NCBI GenBank assembly: GCA_008360975.2
Contig: CM039181.1
Span: forward strand, 4,076,380 to 4,140,379
Direction: 5' to 3'
Origin: Lichenostomus cassidix
Taxonomy: Eukaryota; Chordata; Aves; Passeriformes; Meliphagidae
Length of the DNA stretch: 64,000 nt
The translations under genes and the position numbers were made by a program. Each line of letters begins with the position of its first letter. Within the stretch, counting starts at the first letter, position 1. The notes below the pieces were generated by a model that made no database searches, was not told where the DNA came from, and worked only from the letters and a program-made list of their open reading frames with translations. Below, piece by piece: positions 36,401 through 49,900 of the stretch.

Positions 36401-39400
36401 CCACCAGAGATAATGAATCCCACCAGGGAATCAGAAGTAAGACCTGTAAAATCCATGGCATTCACTGTCCTAATAAAAGAGGATATTTCTGTGTGTCTGT
36501 GTGTTGTGATTCAGTTTGGTTTTTAACATTTTGAGATACCCAGCAAAGCTCTGAGCTCATGTACAACCCAATGGTTGATTTCTTTTTCCTGTTTATATGT
36601 ATATACATATATTTTTGTCTGCAATTTTTACCCTCTGGAACTGTCTCTATTCGCTGTTTATTCAGTGGACATAAATGGCAAATACTGTGCATGAAAAAGC
36701 TACTAAAATTGAGAGCCCACAGTCAGTGTCATTCCTCTAATAACTTTTCTCCCAAAAAGTATGAGGCAATCCCACAGCATATGCACAGTGGTAGATTTGG
36801 AGTCATTATCTCCCAAATGTGTTTGCTAACAGCTAAATCCTGGCCAAGAAACCCAATAGGCTTCAGTATATTCTGGCTGAAAGAACCACCAATGAATGTC
36901 ATAAAAATGTTATCCTATTTCATCTAAGAGAGCTTTCACTTTGGTTTTTCTTTTCTTTTTTTTTTTTTTTTTCAATTTCATTTTCCATAATACCTTAAAG
37001 CCACCATTTTCACTGACTGGCTTATTTGGGAGCTTGCAAAGATTTGGAAGCAGAATGCAGAGTGTGGGTGAGATCAATATGTTGTTTTTCTATAACATCC
37101 TTGTGAATATCACACTGCAGCTTAATAAACATCTCACACTACACACTGCTGTAAACTCTGCCAGGGAGTTAATTCCACAAGCAATCCACTGATGCCTGAA
37201 AAAAGCAGGTATGATCATATAAATACATATACCAAGGCTTACTGAAATAGGATTAATTCTATGCAGGCTGTGAGATTAATTCCAAAGATAACAGCTTTTT
37301 TTTGATAAAGAGGAGGGAGCTGCTTTGAGGGTTTTTTTTGCAACAACTACATAAAAGCTGAAGGTATTACTTTAGGTTTAAGCTTGTGGGAAAAAATTCA
37401 GAATCTGTGAATTTCATGTCAGCTTTGTCTGAGACTCAGATAATAAGATATGTTTAAGGAAATTCAGATTAATGTTGTCTTAACGTGAAAGTATTTCATA
37501 CCCATAAATAAGGAATATGGTGTGCCTGTCTGACTTTCCTTTGCAGCAATTAGTGAGGCTTGAAGAAGTAACTCAGTTTTAAGAATTTTTAGCAGTAAAA
37601 TTTTTATTAGCAAGAATTATCATCCATCTTTCTTTTCAAATCCCAGTGTTTTTTGTATCACTGCCTGATACTGCAAGATTGTATTGGATTTAGTATTTAG
37701 ACACAGCTCTCCCTCCATTAGATGGGAAAACTCTTTTAAAGGATCCTTAACTATTCTTTTATAAGAATCATAACTGTTCAGGAACTATAATTTCATTTCA
37801 AAAAGGAGCTCTAATTTCATGCACAAAGCTCTGATATATGTCCTTACCTATGCAATGTATATTTATATATTCACACACTCAATACTCATGAATCACCAGG
37901 AATGGTATTCAAGTGCTTTATGGCAGCTAAACCCTTTAGGAATGGGCTCATTTCTGCAGGAAAAATTGAAAATACTTCCTTTTGTTTTATTAGCATGCAT
38001 CTCAAAAAGTCAGTGAGAATTAATAACAATAACAGCATGAATTGTGAGGCATGTTGTTATTTTTTTTTTTATTAATTTATTTTTATTTTGTGGTAAAATA
38101 GCACAGAGAATTCCAGTTTTGCAGCAAAAGTGAGAGCCAAATATTAGGTCACTGTAATAACTGACAGCTTGCCTGTCTAAAATTATAGAATAATAACCTG
38201 CAGACTATTTCTTGTAAATGATTCTTATGATATTTTAATTTATAGTAAACTCTAGAATTGAGACTCCTTGGAATTCATTCCTCTGCAGCTCAAAATGGCA
38301 TCTTTTTTCACGAAAACAACAAGCAGGTAGATTTGGGATAGAAAAACTAAATTCTCTGTCTTTTATTGCAGAGGTGGAGAGTTCAGAGCCCGAGGGGTTT
38401 TAGTTTATTAGGAATGCCTCATATCTATTATTCCTGCAATTTCCAGCAGATAGCTGTATTTTCAACACGTAATTAATTTTGGCATCCAAGGGTACAAACC
38501 ACATTCAACAAACATTTTTAATCTTCCTTTAATTTAAGCACTTACTCATTACAGTTATAAGTTCATGGAATTTGAAGAAAAAGAACAAATTTCTGCTTTG
38601 TATCAGGCACATCTGTATGAACAACAATCACAGAGGTCAGCAAAAGAAAATTCTCTGTGCTTTTTGCCACAACATAGCAATAATAATAAGAAGAAGTGCA
38701 ACAAGCCTCACAATTCATGCTGTTATTGTTACTAATCCTTGCTCTCTTTTTGAGAAGCATGCTAGCAAAACAAATGGAAGTATTTTCAATTTTTCCTGCA
38801 GAAATTAGCCTCTTCCTAAAGGGTTTATCCATCATGAAGCCCAAAGACTTGGCTGAGCACACACACAAACAAGCAACTAACAGATATCTTGTGTGGCCAA
38901 GGAGGAAAGAAGAACTTTCTCAATCTGAGGGGGAAAAACCCAACTCTTTTCCTGAAAAACCCTGCACATATCTCACTTTTTAGAGAGCTAATACAAACCC
39001 CCAGTGACATCAATGGAAAACTTCAAATGGCATTTAAAAGGCCTTTAAATGAGGCTTTAAATCTGTTCAGTGTTGGCTACTAGAATCTCCCATAAATCAG
39101 GTTGTGACTGAGCTTGTTTATCCATTCCTGGTGTGTTTCTGGGTGAACAACCAGCATGAAAGCTGCTGAGAAAATGAATTAAACAATTCTTCTAATTCCA
39201 GCAGGACTGGAAACTGAGAGTGAACAGGAGGAGGTGAACAGAGGAGATGAGCAGAGTTTGCTTGGTGTTGATGTCTCCTGCAGATATAAGGTGTTGTGGG
39301 GATTTTTCCTCACTCTTTGCTGCGATCCATCTGTTGCAAGAGAGAGGGGCAGAGGGAAAATAACTTCAGTTCAGCAAATCTTGAGCAAATGAGCTCTACA

Positions 39401-40102
39401 CCAAATGAGAAGGAAAGTGAATGTGGAGTCAGACCAGGCCCAAAGCCCACTTGGCTGTGGTGGCCAAGGCAATATTTCACTGGTTTTGTCTCTGTTTAAC
39501 CACATCAGCCATTCTCCTGGAGGAGTGAGAGAAGATCTCTTAGTTCTTCACCACTGGCTGCAGCTTTCAGGTCCCTCTGTGCTGTGCAAAAGGTGTCCAT
39601 CATCCTTAAGAACCCATCAGGAGCCATAAAATATTCAGATCTGTTCTCACTGATGCCTTATTTCCAGTTTCCAAGTTCCCAGAGTGACAAGCAGTGAGTT
39701 TGCACAGCCCTAATGCCCTAAGGCCCATTAATAATCTGACACACCTCACAGAGATGAGAGATGCAGAATGTCACTTTGCCTATATCCAATACTGCTAGGG
39801 ATGCCAGACCCACTTAGCAAGCTATTCCTGGTTTGAAACTTATTGATTCCATCCCTCCTTCAAAGGCACAGCAGAGAGATCAGAAACCCAAAGGTTCTGT
39901 GACTTTTCAGATCTCCTGCAGGGGAAATCCACAGAGGAACTCTCCAGAAAAGAGAGCTTCACCCCATAGAGCATTGTGTCCCCAAAATGGGGAGCTGAAG
40001 GTGTTTGTTCCTGGATTTAGGCATGGCAGAGACAATGGATAAATAAGAGAGGATATGGGCTTTACAAATGTCATGTAATTTTCAATCACTTTAATTCTGC
40101 TA
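33485..40102. other. 6.6 kb non-coding DNA
   Basis: No gene or dispersed repeat recognised. Simple sequence includes T-runs at about 36109-36123 and 36957-36973 and a T/A tract at 38059-38090. A 122-codon plus-strand frame at 36559-36927 and a 101-codon minus-strand frame at 38563-38868 have no domain. Confidence 0.6.
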
Positions 40103-40368
40103 TGTGGCCAGCAAAGACCATTCTCATGAAAATTCTTTCTCTCTTCTTCTTGTGTTTTTATAAACAAAAATAAAGTTTGGATGTTATTAAAACAGTTTTT
40201 CGAGATGTGGACAGCTCAGGCCTGGCCAATGGGCCTAGGGGGAGGTTTCGAACTCACCAATCTGGGTGACTTTTGAAAGTCTGTATAAGTTGGAATTAAT
40301 TAATAAAATCTCTTTTTATGCCACGCTGAGAACCTGGACTTCTCTCTGCTAGGGGTTCAACAGTGACA
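40103..40368 (+). mobile_element. Solo LTR 4, ERVK-like, long subfamily
   Basis: A 266-bp solo LTR, TGTGGCCAGCAAAGACC to GGTTCAACAGTGACA. It shares with the 58.8-kb copy the CTCTCTTCTTC block, AAACAAAAATAAAGTTTGG, ATGTTATTAAAA and the GGAATTAA region before AATAAA (40302-40307). The TATA box is weakened to GTATAA (40283-40288). The GTGACC motif of other copies is GTGACT here. Flanks CTGCTA and CTACTT match 4 of 6, a decayed target duplication, so this copy looks older. No internal sequence. Confidence 0.9.
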
Positions 40369-43300
40369 CTACTTCAATCCAAGAGCTCCTCCAAATCTGC
40401 CTTTTGAAAGGCACATTCACAGCTTCTAGCAAGTTCACAAGCAAGGAAATTCATTTTTACAGGAAAATTCAGAATATCACAGTGCACAGCCTGGCAGGTG
40501 GGGACTCCACTTCTGTGTTGGCTTTTCCTCTCTCCACATATGGATAGGAGTGCCAAACTCAGTCCTTTTTCGTGTTGCTTGGAGATCTCCTGGTGACAAA
40601 TGGTTTAAAATCAGGATTTGCCCAGGATGTCAGCAGTCACCCCTCTGTGACACAGTGCTGCTCTCTGCCATTCCCTGGGCCAGGGATGTCTCTTGTCACC
40701 AATGTCCCTTAGGTGTTTGGACTAACAGAAATGCAATTCTCTTTAACCTCTGAGTGAAGCCTGTCATGACAAAGGCTGGCTTGAGAGCAGAGTTAGGGAA
40801 TTCGTGATAGTTTGCTGTGAAACCTTAGTCCTTGAAAGTCCATTCAAGAAAAAAAACCCTCTATGTTTTACCTAAAATGTGAGATTTTTTTGGTCCAGTA
40901 GGCTTCAGGTGATATGAAGTGAAACACAGGAAAAAAAAAACTGTGGTTGCATTATAATTCTTTTTGTTCCTTTCCATGAGGTTTGAGTATATTGACAAGT
41001 TTCAAAACAAATTTAGCAAGAAAGCAAAGACCTCACAGATATTCAGTTTCTGTAGGATTTGTGAATGAAAAAAAACCATTACTGGAGACTTAGCTCAAAT
41101 TAGGCATTAATGAATCTACATCATGACATGGATCCACCAGCCTTAAAATGAAGAAATCACAGTGCAAACATGAGAAAAGCAGCATCATTTCACCATCCCC
41201 AGATCACCCCATCCTTTATTTCAGCCTGGAGATTGCATCTCAGTGACTGTCAGCTGACAGACCTCATAAACATGGCAGAGGTGACCTTGGGTGAGTCACT
41301 TAACTTCCTGTTTCATTTAAAAAACGGATATAATAATAATGATGATGATCTAATATGCACTTCACAGGGGTAGGGTAGCTTAATTAACGTTTGTGAAGTA
41401 CTTCTAGATGAGATCTGGTGATGAAAGCCCTGTGCAAGTGCAAAGTATTATTATTTTTTATTATAGCTTAGGGCTATATAATTGATGAAATAGCCCAAAC
41501 CTAATCCCACACAGGCTCACTTCTGCACTATAAACCCTGATTATCTTCATGCACAGGCAGCTGATACTTGACTTGTCCTGATGACATTAACTGCATCAAT
41601 GGTCTCTTTTTGCTGCTATTTCTATGTTCCAATTGCTGACCTTCTCCTCCATTATCTTTTTTGGCTTTAAATTCAAATTATTTTCTCCAGTCACTAACGA
41701 ATGCCAGCAAAAGCTGGTTTTGGTATTTAATCCCATTTTTTAGGTGGCAGCTATCATTCTTTAATGATTTAAATTGCTTGGGCCTATAAAAATCATTTAA
41801 ATTTCCCTGAAATCTATGGGGTGATGCCAACACAAAGCAGTGGAGAGTCCAGGAACCTTCATTTTTACTGTGGTGTAAAGAGTGGTCCCATTTTAGTAGG
41901 GGATGAGAGGACAGAGGCAGTGGAGAAGGAAAATAAGTTCTTGAAACCCAAGCAATGGAGGAGAGTGAGTTAAGAGGCAAATAAATCCACAGCAGATCCC
42001 AATGGGATCCTCTCTGGTCCTTTAGGTGACTTTTTCCCATTTATTCCCAGAGTCCAGAATGTGGCAACCAACACCTCAGGACAGGTGGATCATTGTCCTT
42101 GCTATCCCTCTTTGCCATATGGGCAAAAAATATTTTTAATTGTCATCACATGGCTGAGATTTGAATTTGTCTAATAATTACAGATTTATCACATGTTTAG
42201 CATTCTCACTCCCCAGAAATTTGTGGAGGATATGAAGAGATAATCTGCTCAGGCCCTGAAACACAAACAGCCAAGATCTGGATCCTTATCCCTTCCAAGA
42301 ACCAGAATTCCTGGATTTCACCAGCGTGGGGAAGATGACAGGAATAGCAGGGCAAGTGATGCCAAAGGCTTGGCAGTCCTTCAGGAGCTCCAGAAAGGTT
42401 TCTGTTAGAAGAAAAACTGAGGAAAGATGAAGCAAACCAAACCCTGGACTGAAACCAGCTAAGCTAGGTCCAGAGCTGAGATTGTCCTCTCTGTGTGAAT
42501 TCAGCCTGACTGGAAATCCTGTGTGAATCTCCAACACAGAGCTCATTGCTCAGCCATGCAAACACCTGGACTGGGGACATTTAAAAGGGTTTTTTAAAGG
42601 ACAAAAAGGATATGGAGAAAGAAAATGACAGACTAATCAGGGGTGTGAGGAAAGCAGACTTGAATGCAGAGAGGAGTAGAAGAAAAGCTCTTGACCTTTT
42701 CTCCAGTTTGCTTTGACACTGAAGAGCTCTCAAGGAGATTTATCTTAAGACAGGAGCAAACAAAAATCTGTGAAGAAACTCCCAAGGGGCAACCTGAGTT
42801 CCTGACCTTTGTCTGGTGCCTTTGCCATGACTTGGAGGGAAATGAACCTTTTTGTGGACTATTGGAAGGTCCAGTGCAGGTCTTGATTTGTGTTTTCTAG
42901 AGAAAAGTAGACTGACACCCAGACGAAGATAAAACCATCAGTGCCAAGCAGAATTAACAATGGCTGGAAAATTCACAAATTCACAAAGTCACAAGTTTCC
43001 AGCATCTCAAATCAGAGTTCACTGATTCTGGACTCTGGAAATAAATGGGAAAAAGGCACCTAAAACCAGTCCCAAGTTTCCAGCATCTCAAATCCAATTA
43101 CAGGACAGTATGTTTATTAAAAAAATGTTGGAGCAACCTAGTGAATCACAGAATGTTCCGTCTTCATTTCATTTTTTCTTAATATTTAGAGACTTATTTT
43201 ATCAGGCAAAAAAGGCCTCCCTGTTTATAATGCTGGTGGCTTTTGTTCCCCTTCTCAGCAAAAGGAAACATTTGGAGAAAATAAAGAACCTGATGATGTC

Positions 43301-46300
43301 TTGATTCAATATTTGCAGTGAGCAGGCTGGGCTGATGGTCCTTTTTGCAGAACAAAGAGGCAGACAGAACACCATGAATACCCAGCATGGCTGAAGCCCA
43401 AGGTATTTTGGACTCTAGAGGCAGAAATAAGCTTTTAATTGGTGCTGAAAAATAAACTGGGCAAGGAAATGGGATAAATAATAAATATATCTTGTGGCAG
43501 CACAGCGAGAGGCTTCTTGTTTGCTTGCTTTAAAGAGGGCCAGAACATCGTGTTCTTCCCCCACAAGTTCCAAACAACTCTTGTTTGGACTGAGAAATTT
43601 CAATCCACGTCTCTAAAACAAATCTATCCAAATATTTTTACGTTACCAGCAGCGCAAGAAAGCCCAGCCTGCCTGCACTTGCTGCAGAGCAGGGATGTGT
43701 TATTGTTATTGTTGCTATTAATTTCAGCTGCTATTATTGCTGGTGATGGCAGGAAAAAAGTCCATGGCCACTGCAGCTCATCCCTGCTCCTGTATCCTGG
43801 AGCATAGAGGAAAAATAGAAAATGTTATCTCCACAATTCTGCAGAATTTTTAATAAAATGGTGATGAACTTTCTCGCTGCAAACTCAAGAAACATATCTG
43901 AGGACAGTGGGCCTGATGAACACACGGTGGGGTTTGTATGGAAATCTAAATTTCAGGTTTGGAACTGCTGCCTTTAAAAACAGTTTAAAAAAACCAACAA
44001 AACCTTTGTAAACATGGCCCAAAATGCTTAGGATGCTTTAAAAATTGAGAAATAAAATGCCTTAAAAAAGGGCATTTAGTTTTTCCAGGGAAGAAGCTAA
44101 ATGGCAAAACTAAATCTAACTCTTTGTGGTCCCCTTAGAGTCCAAACTGGGCTCAGAAGAAATGTCATTTGCTGATCAATCACATTTTTAACATCTAACA
44201 TGGCTGCAGGAGCAGCAGTGATGTAATTGAGTTGGGATGGTGAGGTGGGGAGTCATGGAGGAAAAGCATCACTACATACCCAGGAGTGGATTTATCTTAG
44301 TTTTCCTGCAAACCCATTTTCTTTCCAGTTGTAGAACTTCATCTGCTTCTTAATAAAATCAGTAAATTAACAAGAATAATTCCATCTCCCTTATTAAAAA
44401 AAAAAAAAAGCTGTAAGACATCTCATTTATTCTGAGTGTGGCAGGCAGAAAACTTGAGAAAAATCATTTACTAGAGATGGTTGGATCTCTGGAACAAAAA
44501 GCCTTTATCTTGAAAGGCGCATTGATTTTTCCAATTAAATATTTAGCAAAAAGTTGAATCTATTCCTATTATTTTTCCGGCCTTATGAAAAGTGTTACTC
44601 CATTAAAAATTAAGATTCTTAAAATGATTATGGAAAGTGATTAGCAGGAGGGAAAAAATCCATAATCATTAGACTTGATTTCTCAATAATGTTCGCTGTG
44701 AAAATCTGCAGGTAAAAGTTATGCAAAAAAAAAAATTGATGGAACAGAAAAATGGCTTTAAACTTTCCAAAAGAGAACAATTTTTCTGCCTGAAGACTTT
44801 TTTTGTGTGTGTGTGAGAGCAGATAAATGAGGCTGTTTTTAATGCTTTCCTCAAGCTTCCTCCAGAAAATTCAACTTATATTTTGAGCTAAAGGTGATTC
44901 CAGTTGTTCCTTACATATAAAATGTATGTAAGAATCTCTGCCTATTTCTATAGTGGAAAAGGGATTATCAAAGCTGCTTGAACAATGAAACAAAAAAAAA
45001 GATGTTGCTTTGGTTTGCACAGCAAAACAAAATGTGGGTAATGTTTTCTGTGAATGCATCTGTTTTATTTAGCTGGTTGCAATTTCTACTGACTCAGAGC
45101 ACTTTTTGAGCTGTCACCCCAAATTTATGGCAACTAGACACGCAACTGAGTTTGCTTTGTGAACTTTCCAGCATATGCAGTGACTGAATTCTAAGGATTT
45201 TACATCTTTGGTGTGATAATAGCTCAAAGCAATGGGTAAAGAAAGAAAATGCCTTTATGCCATAAATTGAGAAATTGTGTGTAATCTCAAAATACACTCT
45301 TTTATTAGTGAAAAGCCCTTACACTGGGGAAGAGAAGCTGTTCCTGCCAGGGTGAGTGAATTATTTAAATCTTCCCACCTTGCAGTATTATTCATCCATC
45401 CTCCTCTGCCCATTCAGTCCCTCTCCTCCTCTGCAGATGACGTTGGTTTGCAAAGAGAATCTGCAATAAAGTTGTGCCTCTCTTTAAACTGGCAATTCAC
45501 AACTTTCAAAGAGACCTGCCATCAGCAGAAAATTACTCCATCTCCCTGCTATTTAGCTGAATTTCATGCAAATCTTGTTCCTCTCTCAGGCTTTGCAGAT
45601 CTGGACAGATCTGCCCTTTTGTTTTTTGCTCGCAGCTTGCATGACATGCAATGGTGACAAAACCTCTGCTTAAAAATCAACCCCAGAAGTGCAGTTTTTA
45701 ACTTTTCGGAGCTCCTGCACGCTGAGCTGTGTGGAATTCTCTCTGTTTTTTCTGGCTGAGTCTGCAGGAGGAACCCCAAGGTGTGGTGCTGGAATGACTG
45801 CAGTGAGTTCTGGCTGCTGGGCTGGGAAGTCAGCAAATTTCCATCCTGTGAGCATCTGGAAGTGCTTTCCTCTTCCAATGTACTGAAATAGCAGCAGTTC
45901 TGTCATAAAACCCAGCAAGGGTTTGTGTTTTTTTCTTTTTTGTTTGTTTGTTTTGCAAAGAGAAAGAAAATTGTAATTCAAATTCTATTGCCATTCAACA
46001 ACACGGGCAAAAAGACTCAGGCAAAGCCAGCAGTTTACAATCTGAAATCACTAAACCCTCCCAAAAAAAGCTGTATTTACAGGGAAAGTTTGACACAGGA
46101 TTAAGGGGAAAGAGGGATGACACTTCACACACATTCAAACATGACTGCACAGAGGAAAGGGTTTGCTGGTTGTGAGTGATCCTGGGATTTGGAGCCACAG
46201 CTTTGAGCAAAGCTAAACAATTTAAAAACTTTAGCTACTGAGTCTCACCAGGCTCCCCCTACCATCATCTGAAAAACATGCCAAAGAGCTTGGCCAGAGG

Positions 46301-46818
46301 CTTGGACTTTTGGATTATTTGTTTTCAGCTGTAGTAGGAGATACTATTACCTGAAATTTTGGCCACAGAGTCATTTACTTACCTCTCACCTTCCCTGATA
46401 GCTTTCAAAAGATAACTCAGCCAAGTGTCTCAGAGAAGAATCTTGAATCTCCTTGCTGTGTGGAGAAGCTGATCATACAGCAATTTTTGTAACATCACAG
46501 AAATAGACGTTTTAAACCCTAGATTGCTCTCCTGAAATGAGAAAAACTTCAAATCCCTGTTCTCCATCCCAAAGGGATATGTGTGTGTTTAATACACCTG
46601 AGTTTCTGCCTGTGGATAACTTTACTGATCGTTTGGCAGCCCTGATAAAATTTTGATAAAATTCAAAATAACAGCTACTATTCTTTACTGGTCACCAAGA
46701 TTTCAAAACTACTAGATGCTTTAGTTTATTATTTGGTTCATCTTCCTAGGTAAAAGATTGTTGCTAGACTAATGTACCTCAACATCTCAAAAACCCCACA
46801 AAAAACCCTATAAACTTC
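40369..46818. other. 6.4 kb non-coding DNA
   Basis: Contains a TAATAATAATGATGATGAT run (41329-41350), a 21-bp perfect direct repeat AAGTTTCCAGCATCTCAAAT(C) at 42993 and 43074 (81 bp apart), and an A14-type run near 44396-44409. Open frames of up to 126 codons (45277-45657, plus, GTG-started) have no recognisable product. Confidence 0.6.
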
Positions 46819-46920
46819 TGTTGTGATCTAACCCCAGCTGGTAACTAAATCCCCCCAGCCAAACCCAGCACAATTTAATAACCAGGCAATAAACAACAGC
46901 CATGCCTATTTCCAAATCCT
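46819..46920. mobile_element. Possible relic of a second avian LTR family
   Basis: TGTTGTGATCTAACCCCAGC followed by TGGTAACTAAAT resembles the terminus of an LTR common in bird genomes that begins TGTTGTGGTTTAACCCCAGC. A short distance on, CCAGCCAAACCCAGCACA and a TTTAATAACC...GCAATAAA segment also resemble parts of that element. This copy would be collapsed to about 100 bases or less. There is no target duplication. Recognition is from memory, and the orientation and right end are uncertain. Confidence 0.5.
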
Positions 46921-49900
46921 CTCTTTCTTTAAATAACAAATAACAATCAGCAGTGCAATGTGGATGGCACTAAAGCAGATTAGAAACTGCTGTTCCCAGA
47001 TTGGGAACTGATCTCAATCGGGGTGAATCAATGGGCTCAGCAGAGTGTGGTGGATGGGAAATGGAAATTTTCAATGGGATTCAATGGAAAATCAGTGAGT
47101 GTGGTGGATATCCTCTGATAGTTTTGGCTGCTGCTCTTCATGTCTGGTGGGTTTTTCCTTGCAATTTCCTATTTTAAGTGGCTTATAAATGGCTCTTGCT
47201 GTAGCCAGGGAAGGCAGCAGCAGTCAGCTGGTTTTGTTGGGCAGATTTTGTGCCAAGGCTATTACCTCGAGTGGTTTGCTTCAGTAAATTTGGGAGGAGT
47301 TCATTCTAAGGAGTTCCTTCTGCTGACAAGCTGTTTTTGCTGCTCCCCAAGAATTAAGAGCAATTCCCATGTAAGCAACATAACAAAGTTTCAAGCTATT
47401 ATTTGATTAAAGAGGAATACATTTTGGGGATGGTAATACATGTGAGAAAGGTCTAATATAAGAGAAGAAGACCAAGTTTAGTTTTTCCTTGTTTTTCCAG
47501 AAGCTGAAAGTACTTGCCATGTTTTCAGACAGTGCAAAAGTGGAGCTTGTTTTCACAAGAAGACAACTCCATAAAACAAGCAGCTAATCCTGCTCTCTTC
47601 ATCAGTTTGGAAACACTTTAATGTTGGTATGAAAACCAGGAAACATTCCCAACAGCAATAACTAATATCTGTTTATTACTGTATACTTTTCTGTTATAAC
47701 CTCCATGATAAAATTAGAAAAAAAAGCCTTTAATGTGCAGCTCCAACTATTTATCATTTCACTAGGCTAAATATTTGCAAATGATGAAGAGGACTCTAAA
47801 TAACTAGGCCAGACCTGAGAAGAGGAGTTTAGCATTTGATTTGTTTGTTTGGGTTTTTGTGAGGGTTTATTAGTTGGATTTTTTAGTGTCTCAAGGATGG
47901 GATTCTTAAGCATGCAGAACAGAAGAGACTCTAAATATTTCTACAAATTTTGGTGGTGAGAACTTAAGTCAGATGGCAAATCTGTGCAACTGGAAGTTAT
48001 AAATTTCTTGTTTAGCCTTCCATGGGATAATTCACATGGGAAGGGATGTGGGGTTTTCTCCAGCTGAGCTCAAGGGTCAGAGTAACTTTTTCAGGACTTG
48101 ATTAAATTGTGTCTCAAACTTCCAAGGATGAAGATTCTGCAGTGTGTTCAGCATTTTTGAATGCTCAGTTAGCTGCAGAATGAAAACCTTGTCTAATATC
48201 CACTCTGCCCTGGTTCAGTTCAGGAGCTCTGTTTTTCCTTGCTTCCCATACACCTTGGGAAGGCAAAGGCAGGACAGAAATCCCTCTTCTTGCTAACCTC
48301 CTCGTGGGCAGAAAGTTACTTTTCTCTCTTCCCTAAGCCTTCTCCTGCTTGGGATGGAGTTGATTCCCATCAACACACAGAGAGGCCAGCAGCTGGAATT
48401 ATCAGAAGTTCCACCTAAATTCTAACATTATTTGTTCCCCACCTTTCAATGTATGAAGTGCAATTAAACCCAGAGGTAGCACCTCTGGCTTCAGAGGGTT
48501 TTGAAGTGCAGATCATTGGTTCTGGGCCAGCAGATAAAGAAGAAACATTAAAGGCTTGCTCTGCTCCTAGGATTTGCCTTTAATATCCATGGTGAGGCAT
48601 TTCAGGGGGCTAAGCAGACCTTTGGCTCGACTCTGTCTCACTTCTTAAATATTAGACACCAAAAAAATCCTAGACATTTACAGGTGAACCAGAATGAGAA
48701 CTCTTGTCCTTGCTGTAAAGGCTCAAACTGAACTTTTCCACCCTGCCATGCCTGGGTTGTGTGGTGGAGAATTCCTGGTGTTTTGCTCCAAGCACTTCAT
48801 GTTCTATAACTGCCAGAGGAGTCCTAAACTCCTCATCTGCTGCAGAAACTTATCCTCTGATTCTTTTCCAAAAAGTAGTTAGTCAGTCTGGAGTTAAGGT
48901 AGACATGATGGGCTGAGGGGAAAATTCGAACAGAGATGCATTGAGTTTCATTTTGAATATTCTGGGGGTTTGTTTGTTGGTTTTGGGTTTTTTTTGTTTT
49001 TTTGTTTTTTGGTTTTTTTTTAATTACATCTTTTCCATAATTCACATGTGTGCAGCCTTAGTATTGTTCTTACTGTACTTTTCTGGGATAATCTTGACCC
49101 CAGAGTGATAAATTCCCTCCGTGATGCCAAACTATTGAGAGGTCTCTGCTCTGTGCAGCAGATCTCAGCCATCTATTTTCCTTTTGGATTGAGAGATATT
49201 TCACATCCACAAACCCTGAGAAGTGGAATAATTTCTGAGACATGGAATTGAGCATCAAAAGCACAGTAGGAGCTCTGGAGTGCCCTGACAGTAACCATGG
49301 GCAGGGGCAGGGCCAGGATGAAAATATATATGATAAATGAACTAGGATTCTATTTCTGCCATTAGTTATGAATAGAATAATAATGGATTTGTGTTAGGAA
49401 ATAGCTTGACAGGACAAGTTACTTCATTTTCTAAGGAAAATGAAAACAGTAGAATTCTAGTACCAAAGAGAAGATCATCTCACTGCAAAATAGATTTCCA
49501 CTTAGCTTAGGCTGTTGTTCAGCTCTGTAAAACTACATTTATTGTTTCTTGGTTTACAAATAAATTCCTTTTGTGCATTCCAAGCTGTGTTTTAGTGCCA
49601 AAAGTTCACGCTGCAAGCACAGCCCAAACATGAGGAAAGGAGCTGAATTGTTCTCCTAGCAAACCTGTCTTCAAGTAAAAGTCTTCTTTGACTTCAGTCT
49701 TCTTTTTAACTGATTTGAGGGATGAGGGTTGAGTCTGCCTTCAGTAACAACCAGTGCAGGATTATACAAGTTTGATGTCACACAGAATTCCTTGTGAGAA
49801 TGAACAAGGCAGACAAAAAGCAGCTGGGCTTTTAAACCCCGGGTTGTTTGTAGAGCTGACAGCTAGAAAAATCTTTTTATTTTTCCTTCCAACTGGCCAA

